Part shown: piece after piece, positions 1-12,179 of the stretch
Position numbering within the stretch: position 1 is the stretch's first letter
How the letters are laid out: the number at the start of each line of letters is the position of its first letter
Source of the DNA: Caprella mutica
Taxonomy: Eukaryota > Arthropoda > Malacostraca > Amphipoda > Caprellidae
Direction: 5' to 3'
DNA: 64,000 nt
Assembly: GCA_947561585.1 (NCBI GenBank)
Contig: CANNZV010001107.1
Coordinates: 62,001 to 126,000, forward strand
Notes under the pieces: model-generated
What the model saw: only the letters and a program-made list of their open reading frames with translations
Databases searched by the model: none
What the model was told of the DNA's origin: nothing
Position numbers and translations under genes: made by a program

Positions 1-587
1 ATCGAATACTATATACCTCTGGTTTAGAACGATTAAATAGTCTTTAATTCAATCCGTCTATAATATTTTCAGGATTTATGATTTTAAACGCATATTGTCA
101 CAACCCTAATAATTATAATACATAATTATAATGAATTCAATTTGTAACAGATGTTGGCACTTGTTTTCTCTCTAAACCTAACTATTAGTATAATTCTCAT
201 AAGTTTTGCAAATTGAATCATTGAAAATTGTTAAAATTTATATAAGCTTAGGAAAGTCAACAAAACTTATTATTCAAACTAACCTATCTCTCATAATGCA
301 GTACATGAAATGATGAAGGTATTCAATTTTGACGAATTACAAACTCAAACCTTCTTCTGGAAAAATTGGATTTTTTTTTTCAAATTCTAATTTTGTGTAG
401 AATCAAAACCGGCAATTTAGTTTTCAAATCTCATATATTTACGTCCACTGCTCCTACCTGTTGTTAAATTTTAAGGCTAGAATACTGATTAGTCGGTTAG
501 AATGTTGAATTGAGTCTTCTTGAGAATCGTCTACAAATTTTCAGTTTTACATGGTTTAATTAATTTTTCTGTAAATTTTCTTAAAAG
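1..587. other. AT-rich non-coding sequence, presumed TEP intron
   Basis: No credible coding segment was seen. It ends in a pyrimidine-containing tract and AG at 586-587, directly before a TEP coding segment, so it is most likely part of an upstream TEP intron. Earlier TEP exons must lie outside the window. Confidence 0.5.
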
Positions 588-692
588 ATTGATAATCGTA
601 ACAAATATCAAACTGGCAAAATGCAAAATGATGTCACACTCCCATCTGAGTTAAAAATACGAAGCAATGGAACAGGATGTGCAACTGTACAG
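588..692 (+). CDS. TEP exon (third last), partial gene
   Basis: This exon has 35 codons and ends in TGCATVQ before donor CAG|GTGAAT. The proposed acceptor is AG at 586-587. The frame upstream is closed by TAA at 582-584, so the exon must start after that. The start is less certain than the end. Confidence 0.65.
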
Positions 693-1291
693 GTGAATAA
701 TTTGCAAACTTTGGTAGAAAGTATTCCGCGTATTTTCATGAGAAAATTCATATCCATTTCTGTACCTTTTCAGGCTGTCATCAAATTCAATCAAGAAAAG
801 GCTGAGCCTAGCGATTCTTTCTCTTTTAACATTTACTCTACTGAAGGGAAGAAGGAAAACAGCAAAACTTTAACCATTTGTGCAAGATATCTAGCCAGCA
901 ATGTCTCCAACCTGGTAGTGATGGACGTGAATCTAATGTCAGGATTCGTACCTAAGAAAAGCGCTTTGAAAGAGCTCTATCAGTACGGGTTGATCAGCCA
1001 TTACGAAGTGAATGATGGCAGAGTGGTCTTCTATTTCGATGAAATGAGTCAAGATGACCCCAATTGTGTTGAATTGGAAATAACGAAAGAGACAGAAGTC
1101 GTGAATATGAAGAATGGTACAGTTGCAATATTCGACTACTATAGACCTCAATTTTACTCTTACGGAGGTAAGATTTGCAGTTGAACATGTATGCTATTGT
1201 CATAGTGTTTAGTTATTCTTAATATTAAATTGAAGAATTTTCTTTAATAAAGGTCTTAAATTTTATTTCAGAAATTCATTTAGAGTCTTGA
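588..1291 (+). CDS. thioester-containing protein (TEP/A2M family), 3' end of gene
   Basis: This is the C-terminal part of a TEP, a secreted complement-like protein of the alpha-2-macroglobulin family. Seen: three coding pieces, 588-692, 774-1167 and 1272-1291, joined through GT-AG introns of 81 and 104 bases with matching phases (0, then 1). The join at the first intron gives GTGCATVQ-AVIKFNQ, the usual strand before the receptor-binding domain. This is followed by ICARYL, LMSGFVPKKSALKEL, VVFYFDEM, the conserved Cys of NCVELE and the terminal FDYYRP motif. The reconstructed protein ends in SYGEIHLES. The thioester and bait regions would be encoded upstream of the window. An uninterrupted frame from an ATG at 621 exists only because the 81-base intron has no stop and keeps frame; that ATG is internal. 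TEP versus CD109-like cannot be decided from this end. Confidence 0.85.
693..773 (+). other. 81-base in-frame intron without stop codons
   Basis: The intron starts GTGAAT and ends CTTTTCAG. It has exactly 27 codons with no stop, so naive translation reads through it. The translated insert (VNNLQTL... to VPFQ) is not expected in the A2M receptor-binding region, whereas removing it restores a normal family alignment. Confidence 0.8.
774..1167 (+). CDS. TEP exon encoding the receptor-binding domain
   Basis: This exon has 131 codons plus one base. It carries the A2M receptor-binding domain core (ICARYL, SGFVPKKSALKEL, GRVVFYFDEM, NCVELE, FDYYRP). Donor GGAG|GTAAGA. Reading past the donor adds only GKICS and a stop, which is unlike a TEP terminus but is a short alternative end if the last intron is retained. 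Confidence 0.85.
1272..1291 (+). CDS. TEP last coding exon (six codons and stop)
   Basis: The acceptor TTTTATTTCAG ends at 1271. The split codon gives Glu, then IHLES and TGA at 1289-1291. The following 300 bases are AT-rich with no clear AATAAA. TATAAA-like words near 1341 and 1400 are possible weak polyadenylation signals. Confidence 0.65.
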
Positions 1292-1600
1292 AGACACCAG
1301 AAAGAAGACACCATCAACTGTAATCATCAACAAGATATGCATTATAAAAATGAGAGGTTGAATGCATAATCAGATGTTATGTATTGTTATGTAAAATTTT
1401 ATAAAATTTTATGCTATCAATTTATTCTCCTGTTAAATTTATAATACCCTCATTGTTCCGAGGCTCTTTCTAGGAAGGCATTCATTTTGTTCTTTTGTAG
1501 CTTTCTGTTTTATGCTTAGTTTAACGCTCTTTTGTTGCAGCTTGCTTTTATATCTTTCCTCAACTTTTTCCTTTTCTTTTCTTCTGCCTTGATATCTATG

Positions 1601-2322
1601 GTAAGCAGACTGACTGTGTAGGCCTCTTATCCATGGGTAAGCAGACTGACTGTGTAGGTCTCTTATCCATGGGTAAGCAGACTGACTGTGTAGGCCTCTT
1701 ATCCATGGGTAAGCAAACTGACTGTGTAGGTCTCTTATCCAAGGGTAAGCAGACTGACTGAGTATGTCTCTTTATCCATGAGTAAGCAGACTGACTGTGT
1801 AGGTCTCTTATCCATGGGTAAGCAGACTGACTGTGTAGGTCTCTTATCCAAGGGTAAGCAGACTGACTGAGTATGTCTCTTTATCCATGAGTAAGCAGAC
1901 TGACTGTGTAGGTCTCTTATCCATGGGTAAGCAGACTGACTGTGTAGGTTTCTTATCCATGGGTAAGCAGACTGACTGTGTAGGTCTCTTATCCATGGGT
2001 AAGCAGACTGACTGTGTAGGTTTCTTATCCATGGGTAAGCAGACTGACTGTGTAGGTCTCTTATCCATGGGTAAGCAGACTGACTGTGTAGGTCTCTTAT
2101 CCATGGGTAAGCAGACTGACTGTGTATGTCTATTATCCATGGATAAGCAGACTGACTGTGTAGGTCTCTTATCCATGGATAAGCAGACTGACTGTGTAGG
2201 TCTCTTATCCATGGGTAAGCAGACTGACTGTGTAGGTCTCTTATCCATGGGTAAGCAGACTGACTGTGTAGGTCTCTTATCCATGGATAAGCAGACTGAC
2301 TGTGTAGGTCTCTTATCCATGG
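1601..2322. repeat. 36-base minisatellite, about 20 copies
   Basis: The unit begins GTAAGCAGACTGACTGTGTA and ends in TCTTATCCATGG. Most units are 36 bases, a multiple of three, so frames stay open on both strands; those proteins (YPWIRDLHSQSA, or GKQTDCVGLLSM) are artefacts. It starts about 310 bases after the TEP stop, so it may lie in or just beyond the TEP 3' UTR. Confidence 0.95.
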
Positions 2323-4162
2323 ATGCCTATTCTTGCCATCCACGCGCTGGGTCGACACTGTTACCTGTGATAGCGAATTGTGGGACCTAGTGCATGGCGG
2401 TTACTTTCACAGTCCGTTCTTCTTCGAAGCCCTCTTCTCTTCATGATTTTTAGTAAATCACCTAATTGTGGATAGGGACAAATCTAAAGCTCCTTCTATG
2501 GTAGCAGTTAAAACGCCGCGTTATCACTGCTGTTTCTCTTTACGCGTCTTCAATTAATTACAGTAAAATGAATGGAAAGCAAATTTTCATACTTTACTAG
2601 CGTTTCTACCGCCTTCGATTAATTAAAACCTGATTAATTGAAGAGGTGTAAACTGGGCAGTGAAATCGCGGTGTTTTGAGTGCTAGTATATGACGTGCTT
2701 TAAATACCGAAAATATTAATAATAAATTTGGAAATTGATTCAAATATGCCAGTAGTATAACTTAAAGCTATTGGCAAATTATATTTATATTCACTGACTC
2801 TCTATCACTGATTATACTATTAAATTTATTCTATAGTTGAAAATAAGCTTTGATTCAAGTAGAAACAAACAATATGCATGTATCAATATCTAGAGAATAA
2901 AGCGTACAAACGGACGGACTCGAATATGGAGAAACAATTGAAATATAGTGAGAGGTCATCAGCAGTAAAAAGCACACTAACGGGCTCTGTTTGGCAGTTT
3001 TAGGGGTAGTTAAAGTCACCCGTTCATTATGAGGATTTGAGTGTAATTTCTGCACCGCCATACGTTGGCGTCCGTAATGGTTCTTATCGAATGAAAAACA
3101 GACGCCCCTTTAGTTACCTACTAGCTCATTTTCTGAGTTTCGAACTAATGAGTAGAACTATCGTTAGGACACGTGTACATTCATTGGCTAATTGCCCATA
3201 CACACTAGCAAACACGTCGGCAAACTGGTTAAAAAAAGAGATTCGACATGTTGGAAAATTGTTTTTCAAACAGTAGAATCGAAAACTAAGATGTAGTATT
3301 ATTTTATATGAAGGTAATTATTTATGAGTCTTCATGAATATTAAATAGTGTAGATTTAAATAAATTTCCTATAATTATTTGCTATAATTTAGATATAGAT
3401 TCAGGTAATTCATGTTCAGGTAATTCAGGTAATTTACTTTACAATATAGTTAACTAAACTTATTATGACCTTATTAAGCCTATGGCCTCCGGGGCAACCT
3501 ACAATTATATATTTGATCACACTTGTAGTTTTGAATTTCCGTAACATGTGTATCATTTACTGCCTATTTCTAATAAGAACGAATGACACAAAAATAAAGA
3601 AACTTCTTGTTACGACATGAAATGCTTTTAATCAATATGGTTAAAATGCTGATTTTTTTTGGTTGTGCTTTTGCATTATATATTTCAGTTACATGAAAAT
3701 CTGTAGAAAATGTTAACAGTGAATCTATTTAAGATCTGCTGAATTTTATTTTTCTTCTAAAGCGTCGCCATCTTTAATTTGTAATCACAATATTTCAAAA
3801 TGTAATTTTTATCATATAATTTTATACAAATAAAATATTATAAAATAAAGATTTCGGATGAAATGATGTAAATTTGTCAGATGTTAAATTTCGTCCCTTT
3901 GTGTTTCAGCCAATAAATGAACATAGGAAAATTATCAGTTATTTTATTTAAACTTGTTTCCCCTCCCTATAGACACTTACATTGCTATAGAAAATCACAC
4001 AGAATCAGCTATGACTGCTGTAATTATTTGTACTAAATCCGTGTTAGTACAGAACAACAACATATTATATTTATGGTCGATACGTTACATATATCAAGTG
4101 ATTTAGGCTATTATCAGTTGATACAACCGAATTATTTTAACATTTGTTAGATGCAGTAATTG
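2323..4162. other. intergenic, no gene recognised
   Basis: Unique AT-rich sequence. An open stretch near 3037-3276 has no recognisable domain, no ATG at its 5' end and no flanking exon partners, so I do not call it a gene. A short GGTAATTCA tandem lies near 3412-3432. Confidence 0.6.
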
Positions 4163-5945
4163 ATTAAATGATTATCATTTTCTAAGGTTAACTAATGAGA
4201 TGGTTATTTAAGTAATGGTTATCATTTTATAAGTTTATTAGTTTAACTAATGAGATGGTTATTTAAGTAATGGTTATCATTTTATAAGTTTAACTAATGA
4301 GATGGTTATTTAAGTAATGGTTATCATTTTATAAGTTTAACTAATGAAATGGTTATTTAAGTAATGGTTATCATTTTATAAGTTTAACTAATGAAATGGT
4401 TATTTAAGTAATGGTTATCATTTTATAAGTTTAACTAATAAGAGGTTATTTAAGTAATGGTTATCATTTTATAATTTTAACTAATGAAATGGTTATTTAA
4501 GTAATGGTTATCATTTTATAAGTTTAACTAATGAAATGGTTATTTAAGTAATGGTTATCATTTTATAATTTTAACTAATGAAATGGTTATTTAAGTAATG
4601 GTTATCATTTTATTAGTTTCACTAATAAGAGGTTATTTAAGTAATGGTTATCATTTTATAAGTTTAACTAATGAAATGGTTATTTAAGTAATGGTTATCA
4701 TTTTATAAGTTTAACTAATGAAATGGTTATTTAAGTAATGGTTATCATTTTATAAGTTTAACTAATGAAATGGTTATTTAAGTAATGGTTATCATTTTAT
4801 AAGTTTAACTAATGAAATGGTTATTTAAGTAATGGTTATCATTTTATAAGTTTAACAAATGAAATGGTTATTTAAGTAATGGTTATCATTTTATTAGTTT
4901 CACTAATAAGAGGTTATTTAAGTAATGGTTATCATTTTATAAGTTTAACTAATGAAATGGTTATTTAAGTAATGGTTATCATTTTATAATTTTAACTAAT
5001 GAAATGGTTATTTAAGTAATGGTTATCATTTTATAAGTTTCACTAATAAGAGGTTATTTAAGTAATGGTTATCATTTTATAAGTTTAACTAATGAAATGG
5101 TTATTTAAGTAATGGTTATCATTTTATAAGTTTCACTAATAAGAGGTTATTTAAGTAATGGTTATCATTTTATAAGTTTAACTAATGAAATGGTTATTTA
5201 AGTAATGGTTATCATTTTATAAGTTTAACTAATGAAATGGTTATTTAAGTAATGGTTATCATTTTATAAGTTTAACTAATGAAATGGTTATTCAAGTAAT
5301 GGTTATCATTTTATAATTTTAACTAATGAAATGGTTATTTAAGTAATGGTTATCATTTTATTAGTTTCACTAATAAGAGGTTATTTAAGTAATGGATATC
5401 ATTTTATAAGTTTAACTAATGAAATGGTTATTTAAGTAATGGTTATCATTTTATAAGTTTAACTAATGAAATGGTTATTCAAGTAATGGTTATCATTTTA
5501 TAATTTTAACTAATGAAATGGTTATTTAAGTAATGGTTATCATTTTATTAGTTTCACTAATAAGAGGTTATTTAAGTAATGGTTATCATTTTATAAGTTT
5601 AACTAATGAAATGGTTATTTAAGTAATGGTTATCATTTTATAAGTTTAACTAATGAAATGGTTATTTAAGTATTGGTTATCATTTTATAAGTTTAACTAA
5701 TGAAATGGTTATTTAAGTAATGGTTATCATTTTATAAGTTTCACTAATAAGAGGTTATTTAAGTAATGGTTATCATTTTATAAGTTTCACTAATAAGAGG
5801 TTATTTAAGTAATGGTTATCATTTTATAAGTTTAACTAATTAGATAGTTATTTAAAAATGGTTATCATTTTCTAAGTTTAACTAATGAGATGGTTATTCA
5901 AGTAATGGTCATCATTTTGTAAGGTTACCTAATGGTATGGTTATA
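4163..5945. repeat. 46/47-base minisatellite, about 38 copies, two monomer classes
   Basis: All units share GGTTATTTAAGTAATGGTTA followed by TCATTTTAT. A 47-base class carries AACTAATGAAAT. A 46-base class carries CACTAATAAGAG. They are interspersed in a semi-regular order. The edges are degenerate on both sides. Confidence 0.95.
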
Positions 5946-6869
5946 TTATATTATTTATATAAGCAATGGTTATCACTTGTCAGTTGCGGTAGGTAGGTAA
6001 TTATTCATTACATGCACCTCTGTTTACGGTTAACATTGATGGAGACAGATAATGTCTCATTACCATCACACGAATATAGACTTATCACTTTAGGGTACAG
6101 ATGCATGTACTATGTACAGTACACACTGTTTCTGAACTCTAAATGTGGTGCAGTTTATTTGCATTACGTAAAATTAAAGCTCTTATAATATACCTTTTCC
6201 ACTGAAATTTGAATAATGCTATTTATTGATTTGTTTAAAATTATAATGCATATTATGGGACATGACAAGAGTGACAAAAGTGTTCAATTACATTTGAATA
6301 ATTACTATTTTTTTACCTTCAGTATTTCAAAGACCATTATAGTTAGTATCAAATTCAGCTTTAGGACCTAATATATATGATATATTTTTATACACATACA
6401 TGTATATAAACTCTATGAAAAATTGTTACTGTACTCATTTCAATGTTGGTACAGAGCATACCTATATTTGAATGTAGTCACAATTCATCAGAAATATTTG
6501 GAAGTTCATTATGATATAGCTTATTTTCAGTAATATATCACACATAATTTTCGTACTAAAAAAAGTTATAGAGACAATTCTTTTACAATACAAGTACTCA
6601 TATGTTTTATATCTTGTGAAATCATGTTTATTAGCATAATGACATTTATTGAAGAAAAGTTTAAAATATATTTTACAATTCAATTGACGATACACCAATA
6701 AAATATTGATCTCGGAATCCCTGACGGCATCTACACTCTACAGTTTTTCCAACATATCTCATGTAATATTAATGATTTTCTAATACTGCCAGATTAAAAA
6801 CAAAAGTGGATCCTCAGGCAATAATATCATAAAATAATTCCATTCAACACGGTGTAAAAATGTAGTAAA
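5946..6869. other. intergenic, AT-rich, nothing recognised
   Basis: No gene, tandem array or clear inverted repeat was seen. A minus-strand open frame near 6462-6698 has low complexity and no recognisable motif. Confidence 0.5.
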
Positions 6870-7112
6870 AAGTACTACGGTATAATAGTAAAGTCCTCTA
6901 TAGTGAATGTAGTGTTCTAAGTAAGAGAACTAGTCCGTATAGTGAATAAATATTCTTTAGTCTGCCATAAATAGCACCCGTTTTAGAAAACTAATGACCA
7001 TTTCATGGCAGACTAAAGAAAGTTTGTTCACTATAAGGGTTAGTTCTCTTACTCAGGACTCTACATTCACTATAGAGGAGTCACCTATAGAAAAGTTTTA
7101 CTGTATAATAAA
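6870..7112. mobile_element. foldback MITE, family 3, copy 1
   Basis: A long inverted repeat. The left arm contains CCTCTATAGTGAATGTAG, AGTAAGAGAACTAGT and TTCTTTAGTCTGCCAT. The right arm contains their complements, from ATGGCAGACTAAAGAA to CTACATTCACTATAGAGG. The best-matching core is about 6892-7077. Weaker outer sequence (GGTATAATAGTAAA and TTTTACTGTATAATA) may mark the ends. No coding capacity. Confidence 0.8.
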
Positions 7113-8510
7113 TCAGCCTCATTTCTTCAATAAACGCTATATGTTTTAAATTTATTTACTCTCCTAATTTATTATTAGGGATTAGTATTTATTCAATAAC
7201 AAATTAATAGATCAATATTTGCTAATTGTATGATTGAAGAAACATTAATTCATACTCATACATTATTGAAGAAACTCATACATTATTTACTTACTCATTA
7301 ATAAAGTTCATTAGCGATGATTGTATCTAAATCAGATAGCATTTAGAATGCATTCATTCAATTGTGCTTTTATTAATAGGAATAAGGTTGAATGTAGGTT
7401 AGAGAGCCTATCAGGGCAGAACATCTTATGACATTTCTTTCTCAGGGCGATAATATTTCAATCTTCTAAAGTGACTGCTAGGAAGGGTCAATTCAGCCTA
7501 GGAAAGAACTCTGTGCCTATTTATAAACACTGGTGTATCAAGGAGAGTAATGAGTCACTTTTTATGACTCTGAGACATTGAAGCAAATTCTAATGACTCA
7601 CAACATATCGACATTTCACTGGGGAAAACTGTTCGTATTACAGGCTACAAAATATCACAATTCAATCTGTTCAATAAATTTCAAATAATGATTATTGAGG
7701 AATTAATATTTTTGAAAGCGAGACTTTAGTTGGGCTTGCAATTTAACGTATATTAATATATCCTATAGTAATCCATATAGTTAAGATATGATCCAATATA
7801 GAATGCGTAAAATATAGTTAGAATAAGCCCATTTTACCGTGTCAAACTACGTGAATAATCCATGGGTAAATAATTGATACGATTTTACAGAAATGTTCAT
7901 CAGTGATGATTCAGGAAGTTATTTGAATTTTGTAAACATTTTGATAGCAATTAATAAATCATACTGTAAATTTAATTGTGTAGTACATTATATAATCATT
8001 ATTCATGCAAAATATATTGAATTGAACCAAAATAAATGCATTGTGATACAAAAGTTATATCAATTTATATGGTATCCAATTCTACTTCATAAATTAATAA
8101 ATTCATCTGCCATTTGTGTACGAACGTGTTGTACATTTTCTAGAGCAGAGCTCATGTTTTTATCTTGTAATAACAATTAGAGTTTCCTGCTTTTAATTAA
8201 AACACACTTAGCGATAACTCATTCGAAACTTCCTGTAATTGATAAAGCTAGGAGGAATGAATTGATTACGATGCTACCCAATAGAAAAATAACCATCGGA
8301 TTATCGACCAATGCTACGAGATCTTAGAGTGAGGGATGAGATTTTAAATATGAGCAAAAAGTAGTAACGTCTAATGTACATTTTTACAATTCTTTCAACT
8401 TAAATGATTCAGACGACTGTAATATTATTCATAAATTAATAATAGTAACATGACTAATGGAGAAACGAAGATTGAGGAGAGACTATTGCATAGCTCCAAC
8501 ATAGCGTGGT
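7113..8510. other. intergenic, nothing recognised
   Basis: AT-rich single-copy sequence. A short direct repeat of CTCATACATTATT occurs near 7253-7285. The open frame at 7893-8180 has no recognisable motif. Confidence 0.5.
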
Positions 8511-8745
8511 TAGTCTCCAATCTGGTGACTTCATTTAGTCTCCAATCTGGTGACTCCATTTAGTCTCCAATCTGGTGACTCCATTTAGTCTCCAATCTGG
8601 TAACTCAATTTAGTCTCCAATCTGATGACTCCATATAGTCTCCAATCTGATGACTCCATATAGTCTCCAATCTGGTGACTCCATTTAGTCTCCAATCTGG
8701 TGACTCCATTTAGTCTCCAATCTGGTGACTCCATTTAGTCTCCAT
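8511..8745. repeat. 26-base minisatellite, about 9 copies
   Basis: The unit begins TAGTCTCCAATCTGGTGACT and ends CCATTT, with single-base variants (GATGACT, CCATATAG). Confidence 0.95.
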
Positions 8746-9006
8746 TTGTAGTAAAAATAGAAAATAATAATTATTCCGTTTGGTGTTCGTTTTTAACATT
8801 AGGACATTTATATAGGATTAATTCATAATATTGACATCTAATTATAAAATTCATTAATCAATAAGCCTGACGCTTTGCGATACTCTTTTGTCCATTCCAA
8901 GTCTATACAGTAGTATAACAGTTGAATTCTCTTATTGAAGTAGATCTAAATCCCACTCCATTACAGCAATATCTCTAGAGTCTCTTCAGTTACATACTTA
9001 TGCGCT

Positions 9007-9150
9007 AGGGTAACTTACGAATTACCGGTCAGTTCCACATCTTCGGTCATGCAAGTAAATACTATATTATAATTATCATTCAATTTTTGTATAGTTTTTT
9101 CTAACATGACCATAGATGTGGAACTGACCGATAATTCGTAACTTACCCTA
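9007..9150. mobile_element. TA-flanked MITE, family 1, copy 1
   Basis: Inverted ends are close to GGGTAAGTTACGAATTATCG followed by GTCAGTTCCACATCTTCGGT. The right end is the complement, finishing CGTAACTTACCC and TA. The centre is AT-rich and non-coding. TA on both sides fits a Tc1/mariner-type target site. Confidence 0.85.
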
Positions 9151-9750
9151 CCAATTAATAAGTAGATTATAATTATATTAAACGGTATATTCTTACCTTC
9201 AAATACTCAATTTATACTATAAAGAATAAAGAACGTTGACGAGTATGAAACTAATAATTTTTTTGCAAATTGTTCTCAACTGAAATTAACTAGGTAACTA
9301 ATGTTGATATTCTGATATGGTTCCATTTTTTCTTTTGAATTTATTTGGCTACTGCTTCTCAGTTGTTTTACATTTCAAACAGATCAATTAGAACATATTA
9401 AAGATAAAAAAACAAGGAAAAAGTGTAAATGAACAAAGCTATTTCATGTTCCCTCAATCATGCAAACGAAGGACCACTGTAAAAAATTATATGAATTATC
9501 AACTATGATAAAAGATATTTGATGAAAAATCTTCATATTGATGATTATCAAACTGTTGAACTATAATATCCAAATCATATATGTCAATTTTTATTTAATC
9601 AGATAAATCCAGTCAAAAAGCAAAGTTTCATTTCGTACTCTTTTGAATCAAAGACTCTACCTATAATTCACTTACCATGTAGCAGTCTCATTGTAGAAGT
9701 AATTTTACTCCCATTTTATCCTCTTAACTTCAAATGTAATGGTTGTCAAG

Positions 9751-9938
9751 CCATCCATCATGAGTCGCGTAACCGCCAAAACTATCTCCGGAGTTTCCGA
9801 GGGATCTTTTTTCGAAGGGGTGCATCTACTTCAAGTTCTTCAATTCAAGCTACTTCTATCACAAGAGCAATCCAAACCACTTCTAATGGTTCCCATGTCT
9901 TCGGCCTCAAAACCTTTCTGAAAAATAGTACCTACTGA
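9751..9938 (+). CDS. candidate 3'-terminal coding exon, unknown protein
   Basis: This frame is open from about 9573 to a TGA at 9936-9938 and has no ATG. From about 9740 the translation is protein-like: QAIHHESRNRQNYLRSFRG, then IFFRRGASTSSSSIQATS, and ending GLKTFLKNSTY. A basic stretch followed by a Ser/Thr-rich tail resembles the cytoplasmic tail of a G-protein-coupled receptor, but no diagnostic motif is visible and this is only a guess. A possible acceptor AG lies at 9749-9750. Base composition is richer in G+C than its surroundings. No partner exon was recognised upstream. It could be chance or a pseudogene fragment. Confidence 0.3.
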
Positions 9939-11943
9939 AACTAGAGGATAATATTTACGGCAGAGGGGACTCTTGGATTATATATTGATTCGGATTATGA
10001 TTTCGAACCACAGGTGAAAATATATATTCAATTAAAAAGGAAGCTGAATGATTATTTATTGGTTATTTATTTATTCACACAACATATATGTTTTTTATTC
10101 TCAATCTCATGATGAATCGTCGAGTTATACTAGCATTCACATTTTTCATCTTTTATATTCTTCAACTGTTGTTTATGATAATTTTCTTCCATTTTACATC
10201 ATATTCATTTAATTTAGTAGCAACTGTACTCAAGTCTTGAAATTTGTCTACTGAAGGTAGAACGGTGAAGAAATTAATTTAAAAAAATGAAACCATCGTA
10301 GTGAGAAAAATCACACTAAATTCCTTCAATCTTGAAGTGAAGATTTTAAAGACGACACTAATTATTAAATAAATACTAAACCGAATTTCTATTTTAATGT
10401 TATCTTTTATATTATAATAATCCATGTCTTCGTAACTATGCTATTTCAATTCATCGCTGTAGCAATAACACACATTTTCAATGTAGATAGCATCTGTCAA
10501 CATTTCAGCATCAAAGTCCTTCATAAATTAATGACCAGATTGCCTCAGCTCAGATTTCCTACCTACCTTGCTTTCCCTCAAAATAGTCCTTTAAGCAATG
10601 TAGCTCAACATCGTTTACAGTGGATGATATCCAAAGCCGTATAATGGGACAATTCATCATAGGACGGCCAAGTAATAAAAACAATAACAAAGCACCATCA
10701 TTTAATAAGATTCAAATTTGGCCGAACATATGAAGTGTCCTGCGAGAAAGTCTGAGGGCAGTACTATCCATTACTTAATTAACGTGTATAGTCAGAGTAA
10801 CGTGAAAAATATGACCATTAAAGAGCAATCATTTGCTCTATTTTAAACAATAACTAAGAATAAAAGGGACGAGAGAATACCTCACAGTAACTCCTATTTG
10901 TTGGAGATGGTGTTCGGTTAATATGATTGTGATGGTGCACGGTACCTTTGCCATTCTATTTATTACGTCGCGCTATGATAAATTGATGTTGATGTTATTA
11001 TGCTTTTTAGGCCTGTCTTGTCTTGTTGAGGCCTGTGCAGTACATTTGTCACATCGCTACAGTACCTTCATGACACTTAATCATTTTACTTAGAGATTTT
11101 CTTGAGAAGATGTATATACTTTTAGTAATAATAGTTCACTCTAGACCTGTGACCTTAATATTAAAAAGAAATTGTAGAGAAATATTAGGTCCAGAGTCTG
11201 AATTTGATATAGTAAATTGAGCCACAAATTAGCCAGAGGACTGAGGCAAGAAGCTCTCTGACAGACTTTTTATGCGACTTCTTCTCACAACTCTCATTGG
11301 GAGAATATAAGACTGCTGACAAGCATGGTTCGCCTTGACCGCCAGATGGCAACACTGTCGCCGATACTTTTTAGCCAGAAAGAACAGGCTTGTCTCTCTT
11401 TCAAGAGACTTAATTCATGTACCGTGAAACTTGAGACACACTGCCACCATCTTATAGAAACTATTTTTAGTTATTAATTATTTGAGAGGTAAATTTTGAA
11501 TGGTTTTGTTCTTAGGTTTTAAATGTTGAAATTTCATTTTGGGACAATTCATCAGAGCATTATAAATAGCGATAGGTAGCACTATTTCAAATGCACTTCT
11601 AATAGTCCTATAAGCAATCATTTCTTGTAAAAATGAAAATTTATTCATGAAAAACTGTCTCTCCAACACTAAAATATAATGTCGGACGAAAACTTCATTT
11701 TATGATTATTATCATCGCACTATTATAAAAACATGTCAGGAAAGGAGAAAAATCAGCAATGAGATAAAACTTTTCATTTGTTAATTGGACTGCCAATTAC
11801 TGATGATTCGCTTATGATCGCATATAAACTTTTCATAAATATGTTTCTTTTAATTATATAATGCGCATTTTGAAGCAATTCATCGAGTCGAAGTCCATGA
11901 TCCGAAACTTCAATTTCACAAGTGGTTCATTAATATGGACTTA
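9939..11943. other. intergenic, no gene recognised
   Basis: AT-rich sequence with a less AT-rich patch near 11220-11420. Small open frames at 10438-10644 (+) and 11478-11669 (-) lack recognisable motifs, splice context or partners. Confidence 0.5.
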
Positions 11944-12093
11944 GGGTAAGTTACGAATTATCAGTCGGTCTTACATCTTCAGTCATATTAGAGAAAAATA
12001 TATAATAATTATAATTTAATTTTTAATTACTTTTTTATCGATCTTTTTTTATGACCGAAAATATGAAACCGACCGATAATTTGTAATTTACCC
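11944..12093. mobile_element. TA-flanked MITE, family 1, copy 2
   Basis: The left end reads GGGTAAGTTACGAATTATCA. The right end is its approximate complement (ACCGATAATTTGTAATTTAC). A TA precedes the left end. Non-coding AT-rich centre. Confidence 0.8.
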
Positions 12094-12179
12094 ATAGTAT
12101 TATATAGATATACATAGCCCCCCTGCCAGTTCATTAAACAATCATGAATTGTGAAGTACAAGAAACTAGAGGATACAAT

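Noticed and set aside
1735..2390. Long frames on both strands around the 36-base array
   Set aside because: Array artefact. The plus and minus translations cover the same DNA and contain only the repeat.
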